Assembly (NCBI GenBank): GCA_026724425.1
Contig: JAIUCV010000646.1
Coordinates: forward strand, 372,001 to 436,000
Length of the DNA stretch: 64,000 bases
Reading direction: 5' to 3'
Origin: Erythrophleum ivorense
Taxonomy: Eukaryota > Streptophyta > Magnoliopsida > Fabales > Fabaceae
The position numbers were made by a program, and so were the translations under genes. This document shows, piece by piece, positions 44,728 to 56,800 of the stretch (positions within the stretch are counted from its first letter, which is position 1; each line of letters begins with the position of its first letter). The notes below the pieces were generated by a model. That model was not told the origin of the DNA and searched no databases. It saw only the letters and a program-made list of their open reading frames with translations.

Positions 44728-46656
44728 TCAGTTAGGAAGAGATGCTCCAGGAATAAAATCAATCCTGTGTTCAATGCCTCTTATGGGAGGCAATCCATCC
44801 GGTACCTCTTCCGGAAACAAGTCTTTATATTCCTGCAACAAACTCAAAACACTAGAAGGAAGAGATTCATCAAGGTCACTAAGGGTTAGATAAACATCCT
44901 TATACAAAAGTACAAAAGATGTCTCACTACATAAAGCCCTCTTAATCTCTCCTCTACCAGAAAATAATGTTACTTTCTTTTCTTCACTCTCTTGACTTTT
45001 CTTTTCAGTAGCTCTCTTTCCTTTTCTCTCCATTTCACTTTCTTTTCTTTCTTTCTCACGCACTTTCTTTTCTTTCTCTCTTAGCTTGCATTCTTGAGTA
45101 ATTCGCTTTTGATCCTCATATGCCTGCAAGGGTCTGAGAGGGGTTAGCATAATGGTTTTCTTATTAAACTCAAGAGAATACCTATTAGTATAACCATCAT
45201 ACTTAACTTTCCTATCAAATTGCCAAGGTCTACCCAATAATAAGTGTCCAGCATACATAGGAGCTATATCACACAAAACCTCATCATGGTAACTTCCTAT
45301 GGAAAATGCTACAACAACCTGTTTAGTTACTTTAACATCCCCATTATCATTGAACCACAACAAATTATAAGGAGTGGGGTGTTTTCTAGTTGGTAAACCT
45401 AGCTTTTCAACTAACAAGGTACTAGCAACATTAGTGCAGCTCCCATTATCAATGATAAGACTACATACCTTGTTGTTAACAAAACACCTAGTGTGAAATA
45501 TATGCTCTTGTTGTTCTTTTTCAAGCTCTTCTTTAGGTTGAATGCTAAGAGCACGCCTTGACACTAGAACCTCACCAAATACAGCTTCAGCTACCTCCAC
45601 ATCAGATTCATCACCTCCATTGGAGCTCAACTCAGCTTCCACTTCTTCATCACCACTACTTTCACTAGTAACAACACCATTCTCAAGCAAAATCATAGTC
45701 CTTTTATTTGGACATTGTGAAGCAATGTGACCAAAACCTTGACATTTAAAGCATTTAATTTTAGAAGAACTAGAAGAAGATTTAGGTTCAGATTTACCTT
45801 TAGAAGTAGGTGTTTGCATCTTCAACTTATTCTCCTCTTTAGGCTTGGTCTCTCCCTTAAACTTGAAGGAGGACTTGAAGTCTTTGTTGGAACTAGCATG
45901 TGATTTCAATTTCTGTTTTGCTTTAAAATGCTTCTCCACCTTAATGGCTTTATGCAACAACTCTTCCATATCAAGGTAGTTTTGCAATTCAACTTCTGTA
46001 GCAATTTCAGGGTCTAAGCCACCAAGAAATCTTGCCATTGTAACTTCTGAATCTTCCTCAATGTCAGCTTTGATCATGGCAATTTGCATTTGCTGAAAAT
46101 ATTCTTCCACACTCATAGATCCTTGTTTGATTTTGTGGAGCCTTTTGTGCACATCCCTATAGTAATGGGTAGGGACAAATCTCTTCCTCATGAGAGCCTT
46201 CATTTCTAGCCAAGACCGAATTGGACCCTCTCCAGAACGCCTCCTACTAGTGGTTAATTGATCCCACCATAGGCTTGCATAATCTGTAAACTCCAAAGCA
46301 GCTAATTTCACTTTACTTTCCTCTGAAAAAGATTGGCAGTCAAATATAAACTCAACTTTTCTTTCCCATTCAAGGTATACATCAGGATCAGCTTTCCCTT
46401 GAAAGGAAGGGATTTTCATCTTGATATTACTAAATGCATCTTTCTTTTGAGGTGGAGCTCTCCTAACTCTTTCATGTTGGCTTTCCTCCTCAAAATTAGA
46501 TTCATCTCCTCCTAGAACGTTTTTACCACGTCTTGCCTTGCTATTGGAAGAAGAAGAATCTATTTGATCCAACCTAGTATTTAGCCTCTTGAATTGTTCT
46601 TGAACAGATTTGATGAACAATTTAAGGTCAACTTGGTTATCTTCACTTTCAGACAT
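44728..46656 (-). CDS. Element 3 gag-protease and RT N-terminus, ended by TGA
   Basis: The frame is open from 46722; the start MSESEDNQ at 46656 is preferred because element 2 starts at the same point. Gag contains KMKIPSFQGKADPDVYLEWERKVE, WWDQL and a zinc knuckle CFKCQGFGHIASQC (about 45708-45758). The protease contains IIDNGSCTNVAS (about 45425-45460) and HLLLGRPW. A Lys/Glu-rich linker leads into the RT N-terminal segment (IEHRIDFIPGASLPN), where TGA at 44728-44730 ends it. Element 2 has an arginine codon at that position. The protease box reads D-N-G-S where element 2 has D-G-G-S, which may weaken activity. Confidence 0.9.
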   Translation of the reverse strand: MSESEDNQVDLKLFIKSVQEQFKRLNTRLDQIDSSSSNSKARRGKNVLGGDESNFEEESQHERVRRAPPQKKDAFSNIKMKIPSFQGKADPDVYLEWERKVEFIFDCQSFSEESKVKLAALEFTDYASLWWDQLTTSRRRSGEGPIRSWLEMKALMRKRFVPTHYYRDVHKRLHKIKQGSMSVEEYFQQMQIAMIKADIEEDSEVTMARFLGGLDPEIATEVELQNYLDMEELLHKAIKVEKHFKAKQKLKSHASSNKDFKSSFKFKGETKPKEENKLKMQTPTSKGKSEPKSSSSSSKIKCFKCQGFGHIASQCPNKRTMILLENGVVTSESSGDEEVEAELSSNGGDESDVEVAEAVFGEVLVSRRALSIQPKEELEKEQQEHIFHTRCFVNNKVCSLIIDNGSCTNVASTLLVEKLGLPTRKHPTPYNLLWFNDNGDVKVTKQVVVAFSIGSYHDEVLCDIAPMYAGHLLLGRPWQFDRKVKYDGYTNRYSLEFNKKTIMLTPLRPLQAYEDQKRITQECKLREKEKKVREKERKESEMERKGKRATEKKSQESEEKKVTLFSGRGEIKRALCSETSFVLLYKDVYLTLSDLDESLPSSVLSLLQEYKDLFPEEVPDGLPPIRGIEHRIDFIPGASLPN

Positions 46657-47701
46657 GATTGGCACCTGAAATGTTAGTGAATAGCAAGAGAAAGGACCTG
46701 ACCACTCCCTCTCGTGTTTCACTCTAAATGATGCAAATTCACTCGTGTTTCACACTTGTAATGGCTTTTACAATGATGAAAACACTCTTGCCTTTTTCCT
46801 CTCAACTTGCTTCCTATAGTGTACTAAATTAAATCCAACAAATCAAAAGAAGTAGCAACTGAAGTGGCAATCTCAAATTAGAATTCAAGATGCAAAGTTC
46901 TCCAAGAGACAACAAAAGTCCAACATTTAAAAAAAAAATTCGTAGGTGCAGCCAATGGAAAATACAGCAAGTGACTAGGAAAGGAAATGAAGACAATGAA
47001 TTTATGGAACAAATGGTATGTAGCAGATTATGAGAGAACAAATGGTTAAATGATTATTTATTAAGAGGAAAGGATGGAAAGGAAATTGGAATCTGAAATC
47101 AATAATGAAGCAATCAGAAATTTGAAATTTAGAACAAGGTGAATGAATGCAAATTTTCCTTTTATGAATTGTGCACAATATGACATTTAATGACCAGATC
47201 AACTCAAGGAATCAAAAATGGTAATTCCAAGAATAGATAATCTTCAGCAATTGCAATTTAAGTCAACAATTTATAATTTCCAGCACAACTTTCTTTTTCA
47301 CAGATTTTGACTTCCTTTTTTTTTCTTTTTTTTTCTTTTTTTGCAACTTTTCCTTCTTTTCTTTTCTTTTCCCTTTTTTTTTCAATGTAATATACTCTCT
47401 TTTTTTTTTTTCGAATCTCAAAGGTGCTAAAATTTGCAAACAGAACACTAGATTTCTGAAAGATCAGAATGACATGCACGCAAGAAACAGCTATAACTTG
47501 CTCTACAAAAATCGGATTGACGTGATTCCAAAACGAGAAGAAAGAAGAGATCTTAAGACACAAGAACGACCTATTACACGTCCAAAAAGACGAAGGAAAA
47601 CACCAAAAACAGCCGCACGAAAATAAGGACGAACAGAAACTAATCAAACGAAATAAGGGAAAAGAACAAAGAAAAAGTGGATGAAACCAACCTCAACCAA
47701 T
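46657..47701 (-). other. 5' leader of element 3
   Basis: Non-coding leader between the PBS and gag. In element sense it has A-rich runs (plus-strand T runs at 47310-47415) like those in element 2. TTTCAG stands 10-15 bases before the gag ATG, as in element 2 (about 31268-31274). Frames within it are short and Lys- or Phe-rich. Confidence 0.6.
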
Positions 47702-47713
47702 GCTCTGATACCA
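47702..47713 (-). promoter_or_regulatory. PBS of element 3 (initiator tRNA-Met type)
   Basis: In element sense TGGTATCAGAGC starts two bases after the 5' LTR end (CATCA, TC, then PBS). Confidence 0.92.
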
Positions 47714-47715
47714 GA

Positions 47716-48557
47716 TGATGTGAGACTCCGTAGAAACCCATTCTAGGAACCCCAAATTACACGGATCAGTGATCAAATTTTGGCATGCAGCACAAGAACA
47801 AATAATATGGACAATAAGCAACAAAGAACAAAGAACAAAGAACAAAGAAAAGGAACAAGAAGAAGAAGAAGAAGAGATGTTGGTCAATGGAATTGAACCC
47901 TAAGAGAACCCGTCTCTTAGAACCCTAATCCGGGACGCCACAAAGGAAACCACTCCTTTGATAAGTCAAAGATTTTCTCCAGCACACAAAGGCCACAAGA
48001 GAAACCTCACAAATCAAAAATAATTCTGAAAAGATAATTCATTCAATCTGCCATTCTTAGAGTACAAATGGGCCTTATATAGGCATTTAAAAATAAAACC
48101 CTAAACAAAATAATGAAAATAAAAGAAATTTAAATCTGAACAAATTCACCAAGAATGGTGCCTAAAAATCTGAAACAGCAACAATCAAATTAAAACAAAA
48201 TAAAACTAAGAGAATTTTGTGGAGAATGGCTGATTTTGTGGAAAATGGCTAGACTCCTTCAATTAGGCTCCCTTTGGGCTTGGGCTAGCATCTTGTAGGA
48301 ATGAAATAATCTTTATGCCAATTTGTTCCTTTTGGGCTTCATATTCAGCTAAGACTATGGGCTCCAAGTCTATTAGTTTTTGGATCACTCCATTCAAGGC
48401 CTCTTTCATAACTTTGGCTCTTGATCTTGTGCATGGGCCTCCCATACCTTGCAATGGATCTTTAGTTGGCCATCTTTTAGAGTCACGTCCAGCCCTTTTG
48501 TTTCCAAGTTCTTGATTTTGTTCAAGCTTCTTCAAGTCTCCTATCTCACCTCCATCA
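47716..48557 (-). repeat. 5' LTR of element 3 (842 bp)
   Basis: Matches the 3' LTR at all but one position by eye. Contains the TATA box at 48075-48081 and the duplicate of the pol tail frame (48263-48535), which is not expressed as part of pol from this copy. Confidence 0.92.
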
Positions 48558-48928
48558 CTAAGGTTTAGATATACAAAAAGAGTTAGCTTTCTAAAACCCT
48601 AAGCCATCACCTTAGATAGAGAGAGTGTGGTTGTACACCTAGAAAGAGAAAGTGTACTAATGCCAAGAGAGAGAAGATCGTCTTCTCGTCAATTCGCGTA
48701 CGAACATGGTGAACGAATGTGCTAGTATGCCTTTCAAGTTGCCAGATCATTCGTATGGATACCGGTAGAGGGGGCTGCGCATAGATGTCAATTCCAGAGA
48801 TCCGAAAGGATAAAGCATGTTGCAAAGATAATATTTTTTCTCATACTCGATTTAATCAAGTTGACGGATCCATGGGAGGAAACAAATTAAAATTTTTGCT
48901 GCGTATACAGTACGTTTCTTTCATAACT

Positions 48929-50444
48929 CACCTCTAGTACAAGGCATTGCTCCACAAGGTGGCACAGATACAGTCTTTTGTAAACAATTAAGTTGAACAT
49001 CATTTGTAGACATCTAATTCATACTAATAATGACATCAATCTTAACAAATGGCATACAAATCAAATCAAGTATGGTATAGCACTAGTAAAACTGAATGAC
49101 ACAATTCAAACAAACATGGGAGGTAATGATGCTACTTCCTATAAAGGTAGACATAGATAGATCATATGGTAAGGTACTAAGTACTAGACCTAGCCTCTTA
49201 GCACAGTCATAAGATATGAATGAATGACTAGTACCTAAGTCAAACATAGCATATATAGTACAATCATTCATTTTGATCATACCTTGAATCAAGTTGGGTG
49301 ACTGATTGGCCTCCCTCTAAGTAAATGGAAAAACTCTCTTTTGTGTCTGTGACCTAAAAGTAGTGCTTCCTCCTTTCAATGTGCCATATCTCTTGGCTTT
49401 CCACACTTGAAGCAAACATTCTATTCTGCTAGACATGGCTTGTTACTGTGATTTTTGCCATACTATTGGCATACCATACCTTGAGAACTCCCCTGACTAG
49501 GATAGCCAGACCTCTTGCTTTTCTTCTTGCCCCATGGCTTCTTGACACTTTTCTTACTACTGCTACTGATAAACTCATCTTTTTTGGGTCTTTTAACCTC
49601 GAGGCCTCTTTTCTGCTTTGTATTCTTCTAAGATTACTTTCTATCACCATGCACACCTCTATTCTATCTCTAATCTCTGGTAATAATCCTCTTTCAAATC
49701 TCTCAGCTTACCACTTTTCATCATCATATTTCTGTGATATAGGAAGAATACATGGATGACTCTATAAACTGTGCCATATACTAATCTACAAATATGTCCT
49801 TTGTCTACTTCAAAAGGATAAATTTTGACTCTTTCTCATCCTTGATTGAACTTGGAAAATATTTCTCATGAAACTGATGCAAGAAAGTCTCCTAGTTAAT
49901 CGAGATGTTCCTGGTTTGCATAATCATTTTTGTACTCCTCCACTAAACATATGCTTTTACTTCTAGCTTAAAGGCAGCCATTATGGCCTTTTTATTCTGA
50001 GGTGCACTCCATCACCTTGAAAGTCTTTTCTAATTACATAATCCAAGTCTCAGCCTTCTGTGTATTAAATTCACCATCAAAAGCAGGTTAGTTATACTTT
50101 CTGAATTGTTGTATGGCTTGTTAAGTGGCAAGTTGAGGATGGATAGGATAAGGTGGGAAAATTGTCTATGATCTTGTAGGTACAATTCAGCTGAATGTGG
50201 CACTTGTGCTAGAGGAACTTCTTGAGTGGGTACCAGTGGGTATTGAATTTGTAGGGTACTTTCTCTTTCACTCTCTCTTTACTAAGGTCTCCTAAACTTG
50301 CTGGATCACTTCTTGTTATTGTTGCAACATTGTTTATTACTGATCCAAGAGTCAAACAATTTCTCATAGAGTTTGTGCTATAGGATCTTCTAGTTCTTAT
50401 CTAGTTGGAACAATAGTTGGTCTATCTCTTCTTGTTGTTACCAT
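48929..50444 (-). pseudogene. Tekay/Del-like gag and protease remnant
   Basis: The start MVTTRRDRPT (ATG at 50442-50444) is the usual gag start pattern. Gag is fragmentary, with a zinc-knuckle trace VCFKCGKP near 49399-49424. The protease frame 49083-49292 contains FDLGTSHSFISYDCAKRLGL and LPYDLSMST, the lineage's FDSGATHSF...L.YDL.VSTP pattern with S to L in the active-site box. Stops and indels occur throughout gag. The protease is separated from RT (40193) by A2 and element 3. Confidence 0.8.
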
Positions 50445-50591
50445 ATGAAAAATCAAAGGTTCTAACATATAATCCATATATATCATAGATATCTAAGTCA
50501 TCCAAAATTCCTCAAACAAAATACATATATCAAGTTTTCAAAACAAGATATACATTTTCAAACATCATAGAATATTAATGCCTGAACTATT

Positions 50592-50602
50592 GCTCTGATA
50601 CA
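50592..50602 (-). promoter_or_regulatory. Decayed PBS of the Tekay/Del-like element
   Basis: In element sense TGTATCAGAGC, one base short of TGGTATCAGAGC, six bases after an LTR end GGTGTTACA. This links the LTR on its right to the gag-pol on its left. Confidence 0.7.
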
Positions 50603-50608
50603 AATAAA

Positions 50609-52617
50609 TGTAACACCTTAACTACCTAGCTCTTCTTTTAGCTACTATGGTTCATCAACAAGTTCATTTACTTATGCAAGTAGATACTAAATCCAAGAAT
50701 TTGAAATACATTCATTTATCTTTCCATAATTCCATGTCATTCTAATTTTATCGAATGATGTGTTCGTAATCCTTTATTACCAACTTATCTTATCAATTAA
50801 AATATGAAAACTTACATTACATTTTGAGAAAAATCCAATAGAGTTTCCCCTTATAAAATCAGCTATCCAGATCAATTAAATGGTCACATTTCAGCCTATA
50901 ACTCATAGACATGGAAAATACATGCGATAATATTATCAAATAAAACTACCTAGACATACATGTTCATCTGATACTATATAAATACAAACTGAAGTTACAT
51001 CACTGTTTAACAACATACTAGCTCTCATTTTACATCACTGAGGAGCCAAACTCAGCATATAAATTCATTATAATAATACAACAAAATTAAATACATATAT
51101 GATCCATAATGGTTCTATTTCAAACATCATTTGGTTTCCTTTCTTTTGTGAGCACTTGTACTTCCACTTGGCACAAGTTCGTTGGAAAAATATAAATAAG
51201 GTTAAGATTCGAGAGAATCTCAGTAGCTATACTCAAATCACTAAAGTATGCATGAAATAGCTAAGCAAGTAAAATGCAAGTATGCATGGTCATACAATCA
51301 TGTCATAAGAACTAACATAAATATTTCACATGCTTTCAACAAGCTCTATCATAGGCATTCACTGATCTTAGCTTAAGCACTTCTTCTTGGGCTTGGGAGA
51401 ATTATTGTGTCCTTTCCCATTGCCCCTCTTTATTTTAAAGCCTTAACTCATTAAACATAACATACAAAACATGAAATATAGTTGATGCAAGACATTATAG
51501 CATATACTATGAGAACAACCAATATAAAATAATGCACATCAAGCTCAAACAAGTCTACATGTAACTAAGTAGGAAAGAGTAAGCTACTTTGTATAGGTGA
51601 AAGGAAGTTGATAAAATCTTTAACCTTCCAGTTCTTTGTCTTGCTTTTTTTCCTTTTCTTTTTCAACTTTACACCTACAATGGGATGGAGTCTCACTAGT
51701 TTGTCCTAAAAATATAACATAAACATAACATCATTGTCATACCATATTATAAAATCACATAATTTATATTTCAATATGCTTAGAACATCTATTTCACTAA
51801 ATTCAACACTTTTAGTAGTAGAAATAACTAACATTAAAGGCTTAATTTCTCTATTTAAGCTTAGATGTATGGCCCTCTTATGTAGAATTCAAAATTCATC
51901 CATAACATATTTGCTTAATTAGAAACATCATGAAAAGGAGTAAGGAATTCGGGTTTAAGGCCATACACTTTAAAATGCCATAATTCCATAGTTTCATATT
52001 GTTACATAATTCAGCCACTAACTTCAAAAATTCATATCTTGAGTTAGAAAACTCTAAATCATGCAAATGAGGACTTTCTGGAAAGCTCATGACGTAAACT
52101 ATATGTTGTAAAAGTTTTCAATGAAAAAAAAATTGTTTAGACCACAAAATCCAATGGAACAGTAATACTATCAGAATTTCGTGCATGTACATAAAATTTT
52201 TAGCTTGCACATCTTGAGCTACACAACTCTAAATTGAGTGATCTTGGTGGCTGTGGAAAGCTTATAATGCGAACTATATGCTTGTAAAATTTCATTAGTA
52301 TTAGAATTTATTTGGCTCTTAAAATAGATGAAAACCATAATTGATCAAATGAACAGTGTATAGGCAAATTTGCATAATTTAGCCAATTTTGAGAAATTAT
52401 AAGAAATTCTATAGAGCTTCAAAAATTATGTCCTTTAGCTTTGTGAAAAGCTCTAAATGAAATACTTGCCAAATTTTATGCCAAAACTTGTTCATTTAAT
52501 CTAGTTTTGGTTCAGGGGTAAATTATGGCTCAAAATGGTACATTTTGGATACCAAACGGTTCAAAATGGCTTCTTACATGAATTACAACATGTATGGCCA
52601 TCATATCAGGTCGAAAA
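50609..52617 (-). mobile_element. 5' LTR (3' part) of the Tekay/Del-like element, family C relative
   Basis: It begins TGTAACACCTTAAC at 50609 next to the PBS. From about 51890 it aligns with minus-strand family C copies (compare 52240-52300 with 14395-14460). It is broken at 52617 by a plus-strand C LTR start. The first 1.2 kb is more diverged. Short frames are unsupported. Confidence 0.7.
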
Positions 52618-53887
52618 TGTAATGTTTGGTTTTCATAAAAATGACAAAAATGAATTAGCTATAAAAGGGAGTCTCCTAAATAAAAAGGTTTGAGGTCAAA
52701 TAAAATTAGAGTAATAAGCAACAATCTAGACCTCAAATAATGAGAATATAAGACGTAAAGTGCCCTAAAAACAGAGTCAAAATAGCTAAACAAAAATTGA
52801 CAAAAATACAGTGGCATTTTCGTGATTTCAAGCACTTTTTAAAAATCTTACAGGATAAATTTTTAAATGAAAAAAAAAAGTTTCAAGGGGTTCTTAGAGC
52901 CCTTAAAAACTATGGAAACCCCTTGAACAGTTAAAACCCCTCTAGTTATGTTATAAAATGTTGGTTGACCCAAACTTTGACTGGTTCATTCAGAAAGGTT
53001 TTAAATCTAATTTGAGTGAAACCAAAAGCATTTTATAAGTTAGAGGACCTAAATTTTATAATGAAAAAAATAGTTCTAAAAAAGGAGTTAAAATGAACCC
53101 AAATGGAAGAAACCAAGAATGAAGGACAAAATTGAAATTTTGAAAAGCTTTAAATGAACCCTTTGCTATATATAGGTCACGTTGTCCTTCTCCTCCCCAT
53201 TTAACCAATCTAATTTTTGTCTAAAAATAGAGGAGAGACTAGCAAAAAAGGGTGCACAAGGAGGGAAAAAGCTTAGGAAAAAGGTAAGAAATCTTTGATT
53301 TTTCATGCTCCTTCCTTTAGCAAACATGTTCTCCTTCTTTTCTTCTCCTTTCGTATGGTTTTAGTGCTTGATTTGGGATTGTTTTAGGCCTAGTTCAGTA
53401 GGGGGAGATTAGAAATTAAAGGAGAAGATTATAGCAAAGGGAAGAACTCTTAAAAAGGCTAAGAAACAAGATAAATTTCATGGCTTTCCTTGACTCCTTT
53501 TCTTTATTCCTCCATGGGTGTGTTTTGACCACATAGAGAACAACCAAGAAGGAGTAAATTCTAACCAAATCCAAGCAAGAAACCTAGGTTTTAGACTATA
53601 AGAAACAAATATATGCAAATAAATTCCAAAAAGAAGCATTACAAATCAGGTTACCAAAACCTAGGAATTTTGTTGCACCTTGATATGTATGAAGCTTCCT
53701 AGTGGTAATTTTAGTTGTCTAAGAGTGTATATGGGTTCTCAAGATACCTAGCAAGCCTCACATGTGCCAACTCCCTAGACAAAATTTGTAAAATCCATGG
53801 GTCATCTTCCTTGTGCATAGTCTCAGCCAAACCTAATTCAAATACCTAGGGAGAGTTAGAAAAGGACTAAATATGATGGATGAACAT
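52618..53887 (+). mobile_element. Plus-strand family C LTR, 5' part
   Basis: It starts TGTAATGTTTGGTTTTC (compare the C start in reverse at 29262) and follows the family: a CCCCTCTAGTTATG-like block, a TTGACTGGTTCATTC-like block, then a block of exon-like AAGGTAAGAAA words. It is interrupted at 53888 by another C LTR. The rest lies beyond the window, so no TSD is available. Confidence 0.65.
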
Positions 53888-56800
53888 TGTAACATCTAGT
53901 TTCTTCGTAAATGTATGAAACTCACCAGATATAAAAGAAAGTTCCTCAAATAAAGTGATCTAAGGTCAAATAAAATTATAGTAATAATCTAGACCTCAAA
54001 TAATGAGAATCCAAGCCCAGAGGTGCCCTAAAAATAGAGCCAGAACAACCAAACAAAATTCAATGAAATGCAATGGTATTTTTGTAATTTTAGAGCACTT
54101 TTTAGAAAACTCAAAGAAGGAATTTTTAAATAGAAAAATTAGTTTTTTTGGGATTCTTAGAGGCCTTAAAAACTATAGGAACCTTTAGAATAGTTAAAAT
54201 CCTTTCGATTTTTGTTTTAGAACAATGGTTGACCCAAATTTGACCTTCACATTCAAGAAAGTTTTAGATCTAATTTGAGTGATTAGAAAGGCATTTTATA
54301 AGTTAGAGAACCTAAATTTTATGATGAAAAAGACGGTTCCTAAAAAAAGTTGAAATGAGCCTTAAAGGAAGAAACCAAAAATGAAAGGCAAAATTAGTAT
54401 TTTGAAATGTTTTAAATTGATTCCTAACTATATATATGAGGTGTCCCACTTCTCCCCCACACTTAGTCAACCTAAATTCTATCCAAACCAGAGGGAGACC
54501 AGCTGAAGAAGGGTGCACAAGAAGAAGCTCAAAGGGAGAAGAAAAACTAAGCAAAAGGTAAGAAAATCCTTGGAATTTCATGCTCATTCTTTTAGCAAAC
54601 TTGTTCTCCTCCTTCTCCCTTTTTTTTTTATGGTTTTTGTAACATTCAGTCCCTCTGTAAACGTGAGAAACGCGAAACGCGAGAAACATGATGTTCGGTT
54701 TCTCTGTAAACATTAGAAATGGCCAAATATAAAAGGAAGTCCCTGAAATAGAAGGAATTGGGGCCAAATAAAATTATGATAAAATTATAAATAATGGAAA
54801 ATGAAGATTTGAGCCTTGAGTTGCCCAGAAATCAAGGCCAAAGTGATTCAATAAATTTGCCGAAAGGCTAGTGGCATTTTCACAAATATGGGCACTTTTT
54901 GAAAAACTCATAGGAGGGCTTTTTAAATAAAAATTTTGAGTTCTCTAAGGTTCTTAGAGGCCCCAAAAACCATGGGAAGCCTCAGAACCAGTGAAGCCCC
55001 TCCGGTGTACTCTTTCCGACATCAGTTGACCTAAACTTTGACCGGTTCGTTCGGGAAGGTTTTAGCTCCGATTTGAGTGATTTCAAAGGCATTTTATTAA
55101 ATTGGGAACCTATTTGTTAAGATAGAAAAGACGGTTCTCAAAAAGGAGCTAAAACGAAGGAGAAACAAAAATGCTAAGAACAAAGGGCAAAATTGGCATT
55201 AAAGTGTTAAAGGAAGTTTCTTTATATGCCATGTTCTTTCTCTCCTCTCTAAGACCGACTTGCTTCTGCCCAATTTCAAAGGAAAACTCCAGCTTCTTAG
55301 GCGCACAAGAGGAGGAGGATTTTGGAGGAAGAAATTCAAGAAAAAGGTAAGAAACTTTAAGAAATTCCATATCCTTCCTTCTTGAACCTTGCTCCTTTCC
55401 TCTCAAGCTTTCTTTCTATGATTTTAATGGAGAGTTTGGTGCTGTTTTTGGGGCAGAACAGAGAGGGAAATTTCGAAAATTGAGGGAGTAAGCCAACCAA
55501 GTGGAAGAACAAGCCAAAGGAAGCAAGAAAACAAGGTAAAACTTCCATTCTTTGGTAGTTTCTCCCTCCCCCTTCCTCTTGCACGAATTTGACCACCATG
55601 AGCCCAAGTCTTATGGGCTGATTTCTATCCAATTTGTGGAGGGATTAGAGGTTTTAGATGGCAAGGATTAAGAAGGAACCAATAGAATCAAGAAAGAAGC
55701 ATTAGGAGACAAGATAGAACCATTAGGGATCCAAATGCTCCCTTGCAAATCTGATTTTATATGAATGTTCTTAGACTTAATTGAATGTTTAAACATGCTC
55801 CTAAGACCCCTAGAGAGCTTCCCACATGCACCTCCCATCCAAGAAAGCAAAGAAATTGCAAGAAAAATTAATGAACTCTAAGTAGAAAAAGTGTAATGCA
55901 TTTGAAGGGATTATAAAAACTGATTTGATTCATGCATTCCCTAGCATATATGAGTGTTTGATTGAGCTCCTAAGGCCTCTAAGAAGCCTCCCAAGTGTGT
56001 CTCCTATCAAGGAAAAATCAAGAAGGCCATGAACTCTTCTTTCCCCCATAGTCTCGGCCTAGACAAGGTCCTATAGCTAGGGAGAGTTTTAAATTTTTCT
56101 AAGGCTATTCTTGAGTCATATGTGATGAGTGAAGATGAGTAGAGGCCTTAAAAAAAAATTTACAACTTAAAGAAAGTGAATTGGTGCCATAGGTTCCATA
56201 TTAGGACCTAAAGAAGCAACATGATGCTAGGCCCTTTGTTTTAATGATGTGATGACTCCAAGAGGTTTAAAAGGAGTCAAGAATCATAATTGAAAAGAAA
56301 GAATGAGGCCTAGAAGTCATTTGATGGGTGTTGCTTCATTAGGTGTGATTATGGACCATAATGGAGCCTATAGAGCAATCTAGTGTTTTATCAAGTGATG
56401 TAGCCTTAGAATATGTTTCATAGACCTAATTGGCTCCCATAAATTGTATTTAGGCCAAGAAAAACTATCTCCACCAAATTGTGGATGCGTGGCCGAAAGA
56501 GGAGGCTTGAAAGCTAAGGAAAAAGTGTGTGAAATTGTGCAAGGTAGCTCTCTCCACCTTCTCTCATGCATGGATGTGTGTTTAGCTTGTTTTAGAATGT
56601 GTGTATGTGTATTTTCAAGCTAAAAAAAGTATGCTAGCATGCCTTTATATTCCATGATCCTTGATGCCATGTTATGTTTTAAATGAATCTATGATGTTTG
56701 TATGAGTTTGCTTGAGTGAGGAGAGGCCAAGAACTCTTCCCTTTGATAAGGATGAGCCAAGAATCCTTGAGCTCCGTTGAGACATAGCAAAGAGTCTCCC

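Larger units (their letters stand above)
41382..48557 (-). mobile_element. Element 3: young, nearly intact chromovirus-like gypsy element
   Basis: 7176 bp with TSD CTAAG at 41377-41381 and 48558-48562. The uninterrupted target is visible in A1 near 5750 (GGTAGGCTAGGGTTTAG). The two 842-bp LTRs differ by eye at one base, in the CCCGTTC/CCCATTC segment. A PBS, polypurine tract and a complete gag-protease-RT-RNase H-integrase order are present. The only obvious coding lesion is an in-frame TGA at 44728-44730. The lineage is probably CRM-like: GPF module present, no canonical chromodomain seen, and the 3' end of pol encoded in the LTR. Lineage assignment is an inference; a related chromovirus clade is possible. 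Confidence 0.92.
40199..48923 (+). mobile_element. Family A solo LTR, copy A2, split by element 3
   Basis: It starts TGTTGGAGATTGTG and ends ACGTTTCTTTCA, with TSD TAACT at 40194-40198 and 48924-48928. It consists of 40199-41381 plus 48563-48923, about 1.54 kb without element 3. It matches A1 (4511-6119) end to end apart from a shorter TA tract. It interrupts the Tekay/Del-like element between protease and RT. Confidence 0.85.

Noticed and set aside
44728..44730. Programmed stop-codon readthrough between gag-protease and pol
   Set aside because: The TGA falls inside the RT N-terminal region rather than at a domain boundary, and the sibling element has a sense codon there.
47258..47647. Minus-strand frame of 129 codons in the leader of element 3
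   Set aside because: Low-complexity Lys/Phe-rich translation of homopolymer runs; not conserved in element 2.
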